Shown here in pieces: positions 7,898 through 14,346 of a DNA stretch of 22,011 bases. The notes beneath the pieces were generated by a model. The model did not search any database, was not told where the DNA came from, and worked only from the letters and a program-made list of their open reading frames with translations. The stretch is from a virus. The stretch lies in the IMG/VR virus record IMGVR_UViG_3300018057_000045, positions 1 through 22,011 of that record; one strand, written 5' to 3'. Each line of letters opens with the position of its first letter. Within the stretch, counting starts at the first letter, position 1. The position numbers and the translations under genes are program-made.

Positions 7898-8119
7898 TTG
7901 CGATTCGCCTACGACGAGAGCACAGATTCCGTTCGCACTATTGAAGTGAGCGGTGCCCGCGCGGATGCTGACTTGCAGGCTTGGCTGGACGGACGACACG
8001 CCCACGTGCAGGAACTACACGGCAAGCGCGAAGCGGCCAAGGCGTGCTTCGAGAACCTGAAGGCGAAGGCGGGAAGTGATCGGCAGATGAACTCGACCCA
8101 CGCCCCGAGTTCGGTGTGA
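7898..8119 (+). CDS. Possible small hypothetical protein (TTG start)
   Basis: A 73-residue frame begins with TTG at 7898 directly after a stop codon; GGGA lies upstream at an acceptable distance. The translation has a plausible soluble composition (DADLQAWLDGRHAHVQELHGKREAAKACF) with a helical middle. It has no recognised family. It is divergent from the 17-residue-repeat gene, and the 5' ends are only about 35 bases apart. It may be a remnant of a longer phage gene. Without it, the stretch 7867-8218 holds no gene. Confidence 0.3.
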   Translation: MRFAYDESTDSVRTIEVSGARADADLQAWLDGRHAHVQELHGKREAAKACFENLKAKAGSDRQMNSTHAPSSV

Positions 8120-8218
8120 CGAAAGAGGGCATTCGATGTCCGCAGGCTGGTAAAGGCAGCGAGGAACCATCCGCTGTTCTGACAGCAAAGCGGCGGGGTT
8201 AGTTATGTTCTCCCTTTT

Positions 8219-8419
8219 TCAACGTCCACAACAGGGGCATCGCCCTCCTAGAGGGCCAGTCTCCATTTTCGTCGCTGATTTCCTCAGTGACTCGCGTATT
8301 TCGGTTTTACGTGAGTCGGTCGCATCAATGAAATCACGAATAGCATTTTGAAAGTCGCGCCGTTCTTCAGATGTTAGCCCCAACCATCCGTTAAAGACCT
8401 TTCCTGTTTTGTCGTTCAT
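8219..8419 (-). CDS. Small hypothetical protein with C-terminal CPCCGR
   Basis: A 66-residue protein with a strong GGGGGAAAGAAAAG leader before its ATG. It has an acidic and basic helical body (LTSEERRDFQNAIRDFIDA, then SLRKSATK) and ends GGRCPCCGR, a short Cys motif that may bind metal with a partner or as a dimer. No function is recognised. It is downstream of the CxxC membrane protein on the same strand with 27 bases between them, so the two may be co-transcribed. No terminator is obvious after it. Confidence 0.65.
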   Translation of the reverse strand: MNDKTGKVFNGWLGLTSEERRDFQNAIRDFIDATDSRKTEIRESLRKSATKMETGPLGGRCPCCGR

Positions 8420-8446
8420 CTTTTCTTTCCCCCTAAGAAATCCAAA

Positions 8447-9034
8447 TTAGCTAAACATGTCAAAGTGACCACACACATTGCAATTGGACGAATCCATCGA
8501 AATCGGAATCTGCTTGCATCCTTCACATGAACACTGGAATCGCCGCAGGCCCGCCCGGTGCCCATATCTCATCTCTTTTTCTGTTGGGCTGTGTTCTGCA
8601 TCTTGCGCTCGTCTGGCCTCATCCCTGCTTCGCAGCGCTGTGAATTTCAGTTCAAGATCAGAAGGAGGATTTTCACACTGTTGCCCGAGTTCTCTAAAAT
8701 CTGAGGAAAGGGCCAGATTCTCTGTAGTTGATGTCCGCGAATAGCTGAGATTATCGGCCCAATTCGCAACAAGGGACCACAAGCTTACCAGAGCCTCAGC
8801 CAAGCTGACGATTCCAACCACGAGCAGAAACTTAGGCAAATAACTCGGTGCGATACCGTGGATCACCATCACGCCGATCACTACTGGCCCTCCAATACCG
8901 ATGAAAGCCAACCAGCGCAGATTCCTCCTGTATCTGCGGCTTCGCTTCAGAAAAATCTGCGCCGTGCCGAAAGCATACAGAGCACGATCCCAAGACTCTT
9001 TGCAAATCCGGTCTGTTTCGGCTGTTCTCGGCAT
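8447..9034 (-). CDS. Two-TM membrane protein with CxxCx(11)CxxC signature (mobilome CxxC family)
   Basis: The 195-residue form starting at 9034 is preferred over an extension to 9172, because the extension reads into low-quality sequence over the repeat and because TATAAT lies just upstream on this strand. After an N-terminal amphipathic part (ICKESWDRALYAFGTAQIF, then a basic RSRRYRRNLR), two membrane segments lie at about residues 41-60 and 66-92. A charged region follows, then C170-EG-C173, eleven residues, and C185-NV-C188. Length and spacing match the NCBIfam family called mobilome CxxCx(11)CxxC protein. The two-helix membrane part recalls SLATT-type domains found in conflict systems. 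The biochemical function is unknown; an accessory defence or membrane effector role is inference from context. Confidence 0.72.
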   Translation of the reverse strand: MPRTAETDRICKESWDRALYAFGTAQIFLKRSRRYRRNLRWLAFIGIGGPVVIGVMVIHGIAPSYLPKFLLVVGIVSLAEALVSLWSLVANWADNLSYSRTSTTENLALSSDFRELGQQCENPPSDLELKFTALRSRDEARRAQDAEHSPTEKEMRYGHRAGLRRFQCSCEGCKQIPISMDSSNCNVCGHFDMFS

Positions 9035-9127
9035 CGGGTGTTCGGACCGGATTATACATTGCCACGGAACGTGATTGCTGTGAGCAACCCCGGTGCTGGA
9101 AAGGCGGGGTAATCCGGTCACCGGGCG

Positions 9128-9190
9128 CATAAGTATCGCGCTGGAGCCGCCTGTGCGCCGCGTTGTGGGCAAGGAAAAGGCCCTACCCGA
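9128..9190 (+). repeat. Interspersed intergenic repeat, copy D
   Basis: This is the partner of the copy at 2589-2653. CATAAGT, then CTGGAGCCGCCTGTGCGCCG and CGTT are shared with one or two gaps, and AGGAAA, GGCCC and TACCCG follow in the same order. Here it lies between two minus-strand genes and runs into a terminator hairpin. Confidence 0.55.
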
Positions 9191-9200
9191 AGGCAGGGCC
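9175..9200 (-). terminator. Intrinsic terminator of the 84-residue protein gene
   Basis: On the minus strand GGCCCT-G-CC, a TTCG tetraloop, GG-T-AGGGCC and then TTTT form a compact hairpin with a U-run. It lies 18 bases after the stop codon of the gene at 9218-9472. Confidence 0.75.
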
Positions 9201-9217
9201 GGGGTAACCGGCAGGGG

Positions 9218-9472
9218 TTAAGCGGTTTGGCCCAAGGCAACCGGCGCTGGCGTGACCTTCCTGTGGCGGATCACGGTCGGCCTTTTGTGTGACTTCTTCT
9301 TCGCGGCCTGACGCTTGACCCACGCCGCGCTGTTCTTGGCATTCTGTTCCGTGTGATACGGGCAGTATGACCGTCGCTTTCCATCCGGCCCTTTCTTCGG
9401 CGTGATTTTGCAACCGGCCCTGACGCACTTTCCTTCCGCTTTCCGCTGCTGATATTCGCTCTTCTTTGGCAT
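9218..9472 (-). CDS. Small basic Cys/His protein, possible zinc-binding DNA-binding protein
   Basis: An 84-residue protein with GGGAGG well placed before the ATG. It is very basic (QQRKAEGKC, KKGPDGKRR, RQAAKKKSHKRP) and carries C16, C21, C37 and H40 in a CVRAGC…CPYH arrangement that could bind one zinc ion. Similar small proteins with 'RKAEG(R/K)C…C…C..H' are common in phage and plasmid genomes and are often thought to bind nucleic acid. No specific family is claimed. It has its own terminator and sits among other single minus-strand genes, the layout of a phage moron. Confidence 0.65.
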   Translation of the reverse strand: MPKKSEYQQRKAEGKCVRAGCKITPKKGPDGKRRSYCPYHTEQNAKNSAAWVKRQAAKKKSHKRPTVIRHRKVTPAPVALGQTA

Positions 9473-9530
9473 GTTTGTTTCCCTCCCGTTTTGAACATCG
9501 CTCTAGTGGCCCCACTTAGCAAGCGAGAAG

Positions 9531-9548
9531 TTCCCGCCCCGGATGACG
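9531..9548. repeat. 18-bp repeat, copy 1
   Basis: TTCCCGCCCCGGATGACG occurs identically at 13450-13467. Here it lies in the 121-bp spacer upstream of the 84-residue protein gene; GTTCCC and GGGAAC form an inverted repeat around it. It could be a promoter-proximal control site on the minus strand. Confidence 0.5.
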
Positions 9549-9574
9549 GGGAACCAAGGCGCAGTGAAGATGTG

Positions 9575-9604
9575 AAAAACACGCCTGACCCTATTAAGGC
9601 AGGC
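9575..9604 (-). terminator. Intrinsic terminator of the small membrane protein gene
   Basis: On the minus strand GCCTG-CCT, a TAAT loop, AGG and CAGGC form a stem overlapping the stop codon, followed by GTGTTTTT. The gene at 9594-9884 thus appears to have its own terminator. Confidence 0.65.
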
Positions 9605-9884
9605 CCTTCTTGCGCCAGCGTTTCACCGTGGCGGCTGCGTTACGCCTATCTTCAGCATTGCGCTCTGAAAGGGAAAGCTCAGAGTAGTGTCTCCGCTGGC
9701 TCTCGCGCCACTCTTCGTGAAGGTTTTCGTCCGATAAGCGGGGATCGGGTATGACTTGATCTGCTGGACCCCATAAGCGTCGGAAGTAAATCCAGAGACC
9801 AGCGATGAAAACCAGCGCAGATGGAAGTGCAACCGCGATGGACTTGAACACCACAAAAAGCAGATTGCACTCCGATACGGACAC
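9594..9884 (-). CDS. Small single-pass membrane protein
   Basis: The frame gives up to 96 residues from a GTG at 9884. A GTG GTG pair about eight codons in, with GGAG upstream, is an alternative start. The N-terminal third is a hydrophobic segment (LFVVFKSIAVALPSALVFIAGLWIYF); the rest is a charged soluble tail with HEEWRESQRRHYSELSLSERNAEDRR and a basic KRWRKKG end. The topology (short N-terminus, one TM helix, long helical tail) would fit an inner-membrane spanin-like or moron protein, but no family is recognised. A terminator hairpin overlaps its stop codon. Confidence 0.55.
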   Translation of the reverse strand: MSVSECNLLFVVFKSIAVALPSALVFIAGLWIYFRRLWGPADQVIPDPRLSDENLHEEWRESQRRHYSELSLSERNAEDRRNAAATVKRWRKKGLP

Positions 9885-9967
9885 TCCGCAAGGTCGTCCG
9901 TCACACGTTAAATGTTCATTTACGCGCGGACGCGAAAAGCACGTTAAAATGGTCTCGCAAGCATGGG

Positions 9968-10219
9968 ATGAAAATGCCGACCTACAATCGTGGCGACTAC
10001 GTGAAGGTTGAGTTTCCCGACAAGGCCACTGGCATTAGTGAGTGGATGTGGCTGCGTGTCCACCACTGCGACGACGAGAAGAAGTTGGTGTTCGGGACTC
10101 TCGACAACGAACCTGTCAATGATTACGACGACAAGCTGAAGTTGGGGTCAGAACTCGCCGTGAGCTATTCGCAGATTCGTGAGCACAAAACGGCTACGGC
10201 CTTTCTGTCCAAGAACTAA
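9968..10219 (+). CDS. DUF2314-like small protein
   Basis: The frame gives 83 residues from the ATG at 9968; a second ATG at 9974 is also possible, with GGGATG upstream. The sequence has the pattern of DUF2314: GDYVKVEFPDKATG, EWMWLRVHHCDD, then VFGTLDNEPVNDYD, and LKLGSELAVSYSQIREHK. Members are small beta-rich proteins of unknown role, found in chromosomes and mobile elements. A candidate promoter upstream has TTTACG and GTTAAAAT with long spacing, and the 9-mer CACGTTAAA occurs twice there (about 9905 and 9941). It precedes the restriction-modification operon by 110 bases and is separate from it. Confidence 0.68.
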   Translation: MKMPTYNRGDYVKVEFPDKATGISEWMWLRVHHCDDEKKLVFGTLDNEPVNDYDDKLKLGSELAVSYSQIREHKTATAFLSKN

Positions 10220-10273
10220 TCCAGCCATCACGTTGTACACTCCCACACCTGTGGAAAAATAAAATCCTCACCG

Positions 10274-10315
10274 CTGGGAAAAATTGCTATCATTCGTGCT
10301 ATCAAAACTTCCCAG
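10274..10315. promoter_or_regulatory. Operator-like repeats upstream of the methyltransferase
   Basis: CTGGGAA (10274-10280) and TTCCCAG (10309-10315) form a 7-bp inverted repeat. It encloses two direct copies of TGCTATCA (10285-10292 and 10297-10304, 12 bp apart). The start codon is 15 bases further on. The layout suits autoregulation by the ribbon-helix-helix domain of the methyltransferase, since such domains usually bind short tandem or inverted repeats. The binding partner is inferred. Confidence 0.5.
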
Positions 10316-10329
10316 AGGTTCAAGCACAC

Positions 10330-11514
10330 ATGAGCAGCAATCACGTGCTGGTCCGGAACGTTCCTCAAGACATTCGGCAATGGATTAGGAGAGAGAGACA
10401 ACGGGGTCAGATGTCGCAGCAGGAATTTATGCTATCGCTGCTGCAACAGGCGGTTCGCACGGAGTCCACACCACTCCTCCCGTTCAGCGACGAGCCGAGG
10501 GTAGAAGTCAATCCGGATGCGCTGCCTTTCAAGTTCATCGACCTGTTCGCGGGTATAGGGGGCTTTAGGACAGCTCTCACCAAGCTCGGCGGCCACTGCG
10601 TGTTCTCATCCGAGTGGGACCGATACTCACAAAAGACATATAAGGCGTGGTATGGCGAAACACCACATGGGGACATCACAAAAATCAGCCCCTCTGACAT
10701 TCCCGACCACGATGTACTCGCTGCGGGTTTTCCATGTCAGCCGTTCTCAATAGCGGGCGTCTCGAAGAAAAAGAGTTTGGGTCAGGCGCACGGCTTCAAG
10801 TGTGCAACGCAGGGCACTCTGTTCTTCAACGTAGCATCAATAATGGAGGTCAAGCGCCCGCCCATCGTTCTCCTTGAGAACGTCAAGAACCTTCAGTCGC
10901 ACGACAAAGGCCGCACGTGGAAGACAATCACCGAAGCACTAACGGAACTCAAATACGCCCTATTCAGTAAGGTTATTGACGCTGCCGCGTGGGTCCCCCA
11001 GCACCGGGAGCGCGTCTACATTGTATGCTTAGACAAGGGGGTCTTCGGCGACGACCCGCCCTTCTCGTTCCCGACTCCTCCAAGCAGCACGCCCAAGTTC
11101 AAGGACATCATGGATAAAAATCCCGAGCCGAAGTACACGTTGTCCAACCACCTTTGGAAGTATCTTCAGGAATATGCGGAGCACCACCGGGCGAAGGGGA
11201 ACGGCTTTGGGTTTGGGCTAGTTGACCTGAACGGAGTGTCGCGGACGCTGAGCGCTCGGTACTACAAAGATGGCTCCGAGATCCTGATACCCCAGCCGGG
11301 CAAGAACCCCCGACGCCTCACGCCGAAGGAGTGCCTCAGGCTCATGGGCTTCGATGAAAAGACTATCGTCGTGTCGGACACTCAGGCGTATCGCCAATTC
11401 GGAAACGCCGTAGTTCCAAAGGTCGCATACGCAGTCGGGCGACAACTCTTGGGCGTACTCCGCTGGCAGCTCACGCGAAAGGCGAATGGCTGTTTGGTGA
11501 AAGCAGTCGTGTGA
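10330..11514 (+). CDS. C5-cytosine DNA methyltransferase (EcoRII/Dcm type) with N-terminal ribbon-helix-helix domain
   Basis: A 394-residue methyltransferase. Residues ~5-43 (VLVRNVPQDIRQWIRRERQ, then MSQQEFMLSLLQQAV) look like a ribbon-helix-helix DNA-binding domain. The catalytic domain follows: motif I DLFAGIGGF at 71-79, motif IV PCQPFS at 135-140 with catalytic Cys136, motif VI ENV at 183-185, motif VIII QHRERV at 224-229, and motif X QFGNAVV at about 356-362. The target-recognition region lies between VIII and IX. It methylates cytosine at the 5 position, and the partner nuclease suggests CCWGG as the site. It leads an operon with the nuclease (6-base gap) and vsr. Repeats in the leader suggest autoregulation, as known for M.EcoRII and M.SsoII, although those use other N-terminal regions. 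Confidence 0.93.
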   Translation: MSSNHVLVRNVPQDIRQWIRRERQRGQMSQQEFMLSLLQQAVRTESTPLLPFSDEPRVEVNPDALPFKFIDLFAGIGGFRTALTKLGGHCVFSSEWDRYSQKTYKAWYGETPHGDITKISPSDIPDHDVLAAGFPCQPFSIAGVSKKKSLGQAHGFKCATQGTLFFNVASIMEVKRPPIVLLENVKNLQSHDKGRTWKTITEALTELKYALFSKVIDAAAWVPQHRERVYIVCLDKGVFGDDPPFSFPTPPSSTPKFKDIMDKNPEPKYTLSNHLWKYLQEYAEHHRAKGNGFGFGLVDLNGVSRTLSARYYKDGSEILIPQPGKNPRRLTPKECLRLMGFDEKTIVVSDTQAYRQFGNAVVPKVAYAVGRQLLGVLRWQLTRKANGCLVKAVV

Positions 11515-11520
11515 GCCGAG

Positions 11521-12690
11521 ATGGCGACACCTACTGGAGAGCGCGCAATCTCGGATGCGTTGCGAGTCGGCAACGCCATCTTGAAGTTCATTTCGGCAAA
11601 TGACGTCGGCAGAACAGGCGGTCATCAGTGCGGCTACTATTTACCAAAGCCTGTCTGGGAGATGTTCACCGAACACCCGCCAACAAGAGGCCGGAACGAC
11701 GAGACTGAAGTTGAAGTGCAGTGGCAAGACGGACGCATAACGCAGTCACGGGTGAAATGGTATGGCAAGGCCAAGACCGAATACAGGTTGACGCGGTTCG
11801 GCAGGGATTTTCCATTCCTGACCCACGATAACGTAGGTGACCTGCTCGTCCTCATCCCGGTAGACCACAGGCATTTCATTGCATACGTGCTTGACCTCGA
11901 AGACGACATTGAGGACATCGAGGCTGCGCTCGGTGTCGAGATCATCGCTTCGTGGGCTGCGTTCAGGAACGGATCTCCCCAGCTTCCCCCTGAAGACGAG
12001 GAGGAATGTATTGACCGCAGGTTCAGGCACTTCGCCGAGACGCTGCGGCAGTTTCCAAGCGGTGCTGCGTTTTCCGAAGAGGCTCGTGCCACGCTGGAAG
12101 CATGTGTGCAGGCCTTCGCTAACATGCGGTCGGACGACGCCCTGATACGGTGTATGGACGCGGAGTACAGGCTGTTTCGCGTTGCCGAGCGTCAGGTGTG
12201 CGGTCCAGAGATTTCCCGCTTGTTCCGAGACGTAGATGACTTCCTCACTACGGCGTCCAGCATAATGAACAGGCGCAAGGCGCGCGCGGGAAGGTCACTG
12301 GAAAACCACGTCGAGTATGTTCTCAATAAAGCGCAGATACCCCATGTGATGCGTCCCAATGTTGACGGAAGACCTGACGTTCTGATCCCGAGCGTCGAGG
12401 CTTACAGGGATGCGGCGTACCCGGTGGATAGACTGATCGTGGTCGGCATTAAGACGACGTGCAAGGACAGATGGCGGCAAATTCTCAACGAAGCGCAGCG
12501 AGTGCCACACAAGCACATATTGACCATTCAACAGGGAATCTCTTCGAACCAACTTGGAGAGATGCACCGTGCGAACGTCACGCTCGTCGTTCCAAGGAGC
12601 ATCCAGCGCCAATACCCGAGCGGAAGCGGGATAACAATGTGGGACGTGGAAGAGTTCATCGGCAAGGTTCGAAGGATGCTTGAAGCATGA
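11521..12690 (+). CDS. EcoRII-type restriction endonuclease (predicted CCWGG)
   Basis: The 389-residue length is close to that of R.EcoRII. The N-terminal domain carries FISANDVGRTGGHQCGYYLPK at residues ~23-43, the EcoRII N-domain signature, which serves as an effector-site DNA-binding barrel. The C-terminal domain (from about residue 250) has RAGRSLENHVEYVL, GRPDVLIPS at 283-291 (PD at 285-286) and VVGIKTTCKDRWRQ with the catalytic Lys311. It then has HKHILTIQQGIS and a closing VTLVVP, matching EcoRII-C throughout. EcoRII is a type IIE enzyme that needs two copies of CCWGG. Upstream is the methyltransferase, and vsr overlaps the end by 4 bases. The Shine-Dalgarno is weak, so translational coupling is likely. 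Confidence 0.93.
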   Translation: MATPTGERAISDALRVGNAILKFISANDVGRTGGHQCGYYLPKPVWEMFTEHPPTRGRNDETEVEVQWQDGRITQSRVKWYGKAKTEYRLTRFGRDFPFLTHDNVGDLLVLIPVDHRHFIAYVLDLEDDIEDIEAALGVEIIASWAAFRNGSPQLPPEDEEECIDRRFRHFAETLRQFPSGAAFSEEARATLEACVQAFANMRSDDALIRCMDAEYRLFRVAERQVCGPEISRLFRDVDDFLTTASSIMNRRKARAGRSLENHVEYVLNKAQIPHVMRPNVDGRPDVLIPSVEAYRDAAYPVDRLIVVGIKTTCKDRWRQILNEAQRVPHKHILTIQQGISSNQLGEMHRANVTLVVPRSIQRQYPSGSGITMWDVEEFIGKVRRMLEA

Positions 12691-13103
12691 CCGACGTTCT
12701 CACGCGCGAGCAGCGTCGCTTCAACATGGCGCAAATAAAGAGCAAGAACACGCGCCCTGAGATGATGGTCAGGACTCTGCTCCATGCGCTTGGGTACAGA
12801 TTCAGGTTGCACGTTCAAAAAATGGCGGGACGCCCTGATGTGGTACTTCCAAAGTTCAAAGCCGTCATTTTCGTTCACGGTTGCTTCTGGCACATGCATC
12901 ACTGCAAGTTTGGGAAGGTCGTGCCAAAGACAAACGCCCAGTTCTGGCAAATCAAGAGGATGGCCAACGTTGAACGCGACAAGCGACAGCGCAAAGCTCT
13001 GCGTAAAGACTGGTCAGTCCTTACGGTTTGGGAGTGTGAAACGCGGAACCCTGATAGTCTTGGCCGGAAGCTCCGGCACTTTCTCGAAGGTCGGAAAAAG
13101 TGA
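12687..13103 (+). CDS. vsr: Vsr very short patch repair endonuclease
   Basis: The 138-residue protein shows every Vsr hallmark: RRFNMAQIKSKNTRPE, AGRPDVVLPKFKAVIFVHGCFWHMHHC, FWQIKRMANVERD and LTVWECE. Its numbering coincides with E. coli Vsr for Asp51, His64 and His69; Cys66, His71, Cys73 and the Cys of WECE would hold the structural zinc. Vsr nicks 5' of the T in T:G mismatches made by deamination of 5-methylcytosine in CCWGG contexts, so it protects the sites its methyltransferase modifies. The start overlaps the endonuclease stop (ATGA). Its presence supports a CCWGG-type specificity for the system. Confidence 0.97.
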   Translation: MTDVLTREQRRFNMAQIKSKNTRPEMMVRTLLHALGYRFRLHVQKMAGRPDVVLPKFKAVIFVHGCFWHMHHCKFGKVVPKTNAQFWQIKRMANVERDKRQRKALRKDWSVLTVWECETRNPDSLGRKLRHFLEGRKK

Positions 13104-13116
13104 ATTTCGTGCGCCC

Positions 13117-13314
13117 CTAATGCTTTTTGTTGTGCCCGCTCTTATTGTGAGCACGCTCAGCAATCTCGTATTTCATTCCCGCCTTTGGCGTCGGCGGAAG
13201 TTCTTCTCCCCTAGCAACCGTTCGCTCCTTTCCAGTGTGCCCGCCTCTTGGTCCTATCAATTCGTAAAGCCCGGAAACGGGCGCTTTCTTTCCGGGGTTG
13301 TATTGCTTAGCCAT
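13117..13314 (-). CDS. YjzC-like small protein
   Basis: The 65-residue product starts at the ATG at 13314, chosen for its GGAGG Shine-Dalgarno; longer in-frame starts have none. The sequence MAKQYNPGKKAPVSGLYEL, then GPRGGHTGKERTV and GEELPPTPKAGMKYEI follows the YjzC-like family of short proteins of unknown function. It converges on vsr with 13 bases between the stops and no clear hairpin. Its role in the phage is unknown. The spacer on its 5' side carries an 18-bp repeat and one copy of the 37-bp repeat. Confidence 0.78.
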   Translation of the reverse strand: MAKQYNPGKKAPVSGLYELIGPRGGHTGKERTVARGEELPPTPKAGMKYEIAERAHNKSGHNKKH

Positions 13315-13392
13315 GATTTTCGCCTCCATGTTTATTATCTCTTGCGTGTCAAACCGGGAGAGGCCAAATTCCTTCGGCGCTGGGCAAGTGCA

Positions 13393-13429
13393 AAGCGCGC
13401 GGGCGGAAGTGTTCACGCCCGCATCCGGC
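13393..13429. repeat. 37-bp direct repeat, left copy
   Basis: A perfect 37-bp match to 14346-14382, starting AAGCGCGC and ending GCATCCGGC. It contains a strong hairpin: GCGGGCG-GAA, a GTG loop, TTC-A-CGCCCGC (one bulged A). The two copies bracket the second 17-residue-repeat gene. Confidence 0.9.
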
Positions 13430-13449
13430 ACTGCGTGGTCACCACTCTG

Positions 13450-13467
13450 TTCCCGCCCCGGATGACG
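13450..13467. repeat. 18-bp repeat, copy 2
   Basis: Identical to 9531-9548 (TTCCCGCCCCGGATGACG). It lies in the spacer upstream of the YjzC-like gene and of the plus-strand repeat-protein gene. As at 9531, it sits in the leader of a small minus-strand accessory gene. Confidence 0.5.
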
Positions 13468-13533
13468 CGAACCCTTGGTAACTTTCGGGCCAACATCCGT
13501 GCGGAGTAGAAGGGAGAAGGAGGACAAGACCCG

Positions 13534-14346
13534 ATGGCGCGGGAGACACCAGCAGAGATTGAGCTTCGAAAGGCGATGTCCGCTATCGGCCATAGAACGT
13601 GGTCGAAAAAGGAACTTAGAGAGCTATTCTCGGTGGTTTTATCGGTTGCCTTCACGAACGCTTCAGACCTATCTGAAGTGATGCTGGCAGCGTGGGCTGT
13701 TCCTGAGTTCAGGAACATGTTCATCGCAGAAATAAGAGCGGCATGGGCCGACCCTACCCTCAGAGCGCGGTTCGCAACTGCAATGAAGGCAATGTGGGCC
13801 GACCCTGAATATCGTGCCCGACAGTCGGCGGGGATGAAGAAGCCTGAAACTCGGGCACGACTGTCGGAAGGGCAGAAAAAGACATGGGCCGATCCTGAAT
13901 ATCGTGCCAGACAGTCGGCAGCGCAGACAGAGGCGTGGGCACGCCCTGAGCACAGAGAACAAGCGGTGAAAGCAATGGCGGCGGTTTGGGCCGACCCAAT
14001 AATAAGAAGCAAAATAATAGCAGCCATGAACACAGCCGAGGCGAAGGTTAAAAGGGTGGCGGCGTGCAAAGAGGCGTGGGCACGACGGTCGGAGGAGGCC
14101 AAAGCAAAGTCTCGTACCAGACTGACGGCTCTGTCGAGAAGGAATGCCGCTGACCCTGAACAGTGCGCCCGACGGTCGGCGTCGGCGAAGGAGCGGTTAG
14201 CTGACCCTGAACAGCGTGCCCGACTGTCGGACTCGGTGCGCAAGAAATGGGCCGACCCTGAATATCGTGCCCGACACGCGGCGGGGTGCAAAGAGGCGGC
14301 GCGCCGGAAGGTAGAGAAGGCAATGGCCGCGAAGGCAGGGAAGTGA
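13534..14346 (+). CDS. Tandem 17-residue (WADPE) repeat protein, NUMOD3-like
   Basis: The 270-residue protein has GGAGGA 10 bases before its ATG. After ~53 unrecognised N-terminal residues, almost all of it is an array of about eleven units with the consensus W-A-D-P-E-x-R-A-R-x-S-A-A-x-K-x-x. Most are 17 residues long; a few are shortened (for example PETRARLSEGQKKT) or interrupted near residues 170-205. The units are close to those of the product at 6793-7863 and resemble NUMOD3-type helices of homing endonucleases. No nuclease motif is present. The product is strongly basic, so binding to DNA along a groove is likely. It lies exactly between the 37-bp direct repeats, the right copy starting at the last base of its stop codon. 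The antisense frame is open only because of the repeats. Confidence 0.65.
   Translation: MARETPAEIELRKAMSAIGHRTWSKKELRELFSVVLSVAFTNASDLSEVMLAAWAVPEFRNMFIAEIRAAWADPTLRARFATAMKAMWADPEYRARQSAGMKKPETRARLSEGQKKTWADPEYRARQSAAQTEAWARPEHREQAVKAMAAVWADPIIRSKIIAAMNTAEAKVKRVAACKEAWARRSEEAKAKSRTRLTALSRRNAADPEQCARRSASAKERLADPEQRARLSDSVRKKWADPEYRARHAAGCKEAARRKVEKAMAAKAGK

Noticed and set aside
9035-9172. N-terminal extension of the CxxC membrane protein to 9172
   Set aside because: The extra residues run through the interspersed-repeat neighbourhood and have no family resemblance; a TATAAT lies inside this extension and the ATG at 9034 gives the usual family length.
13104-13116. Bidirectional terminator between vsr and the YjzC-like gene
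   Set aside because: The stops are 13 bases apart and no stem with a T-run on either side could be formed around them.
12784-13509. 241-codon plus frame overlapping vsr and the YjzC-like gene
   Set aside because: Vsr is unmistakable in another frame with all catalytic residues, and the YjzC-like gene has a good GGAGG on the minus strand; the long frame has no family resemblance.
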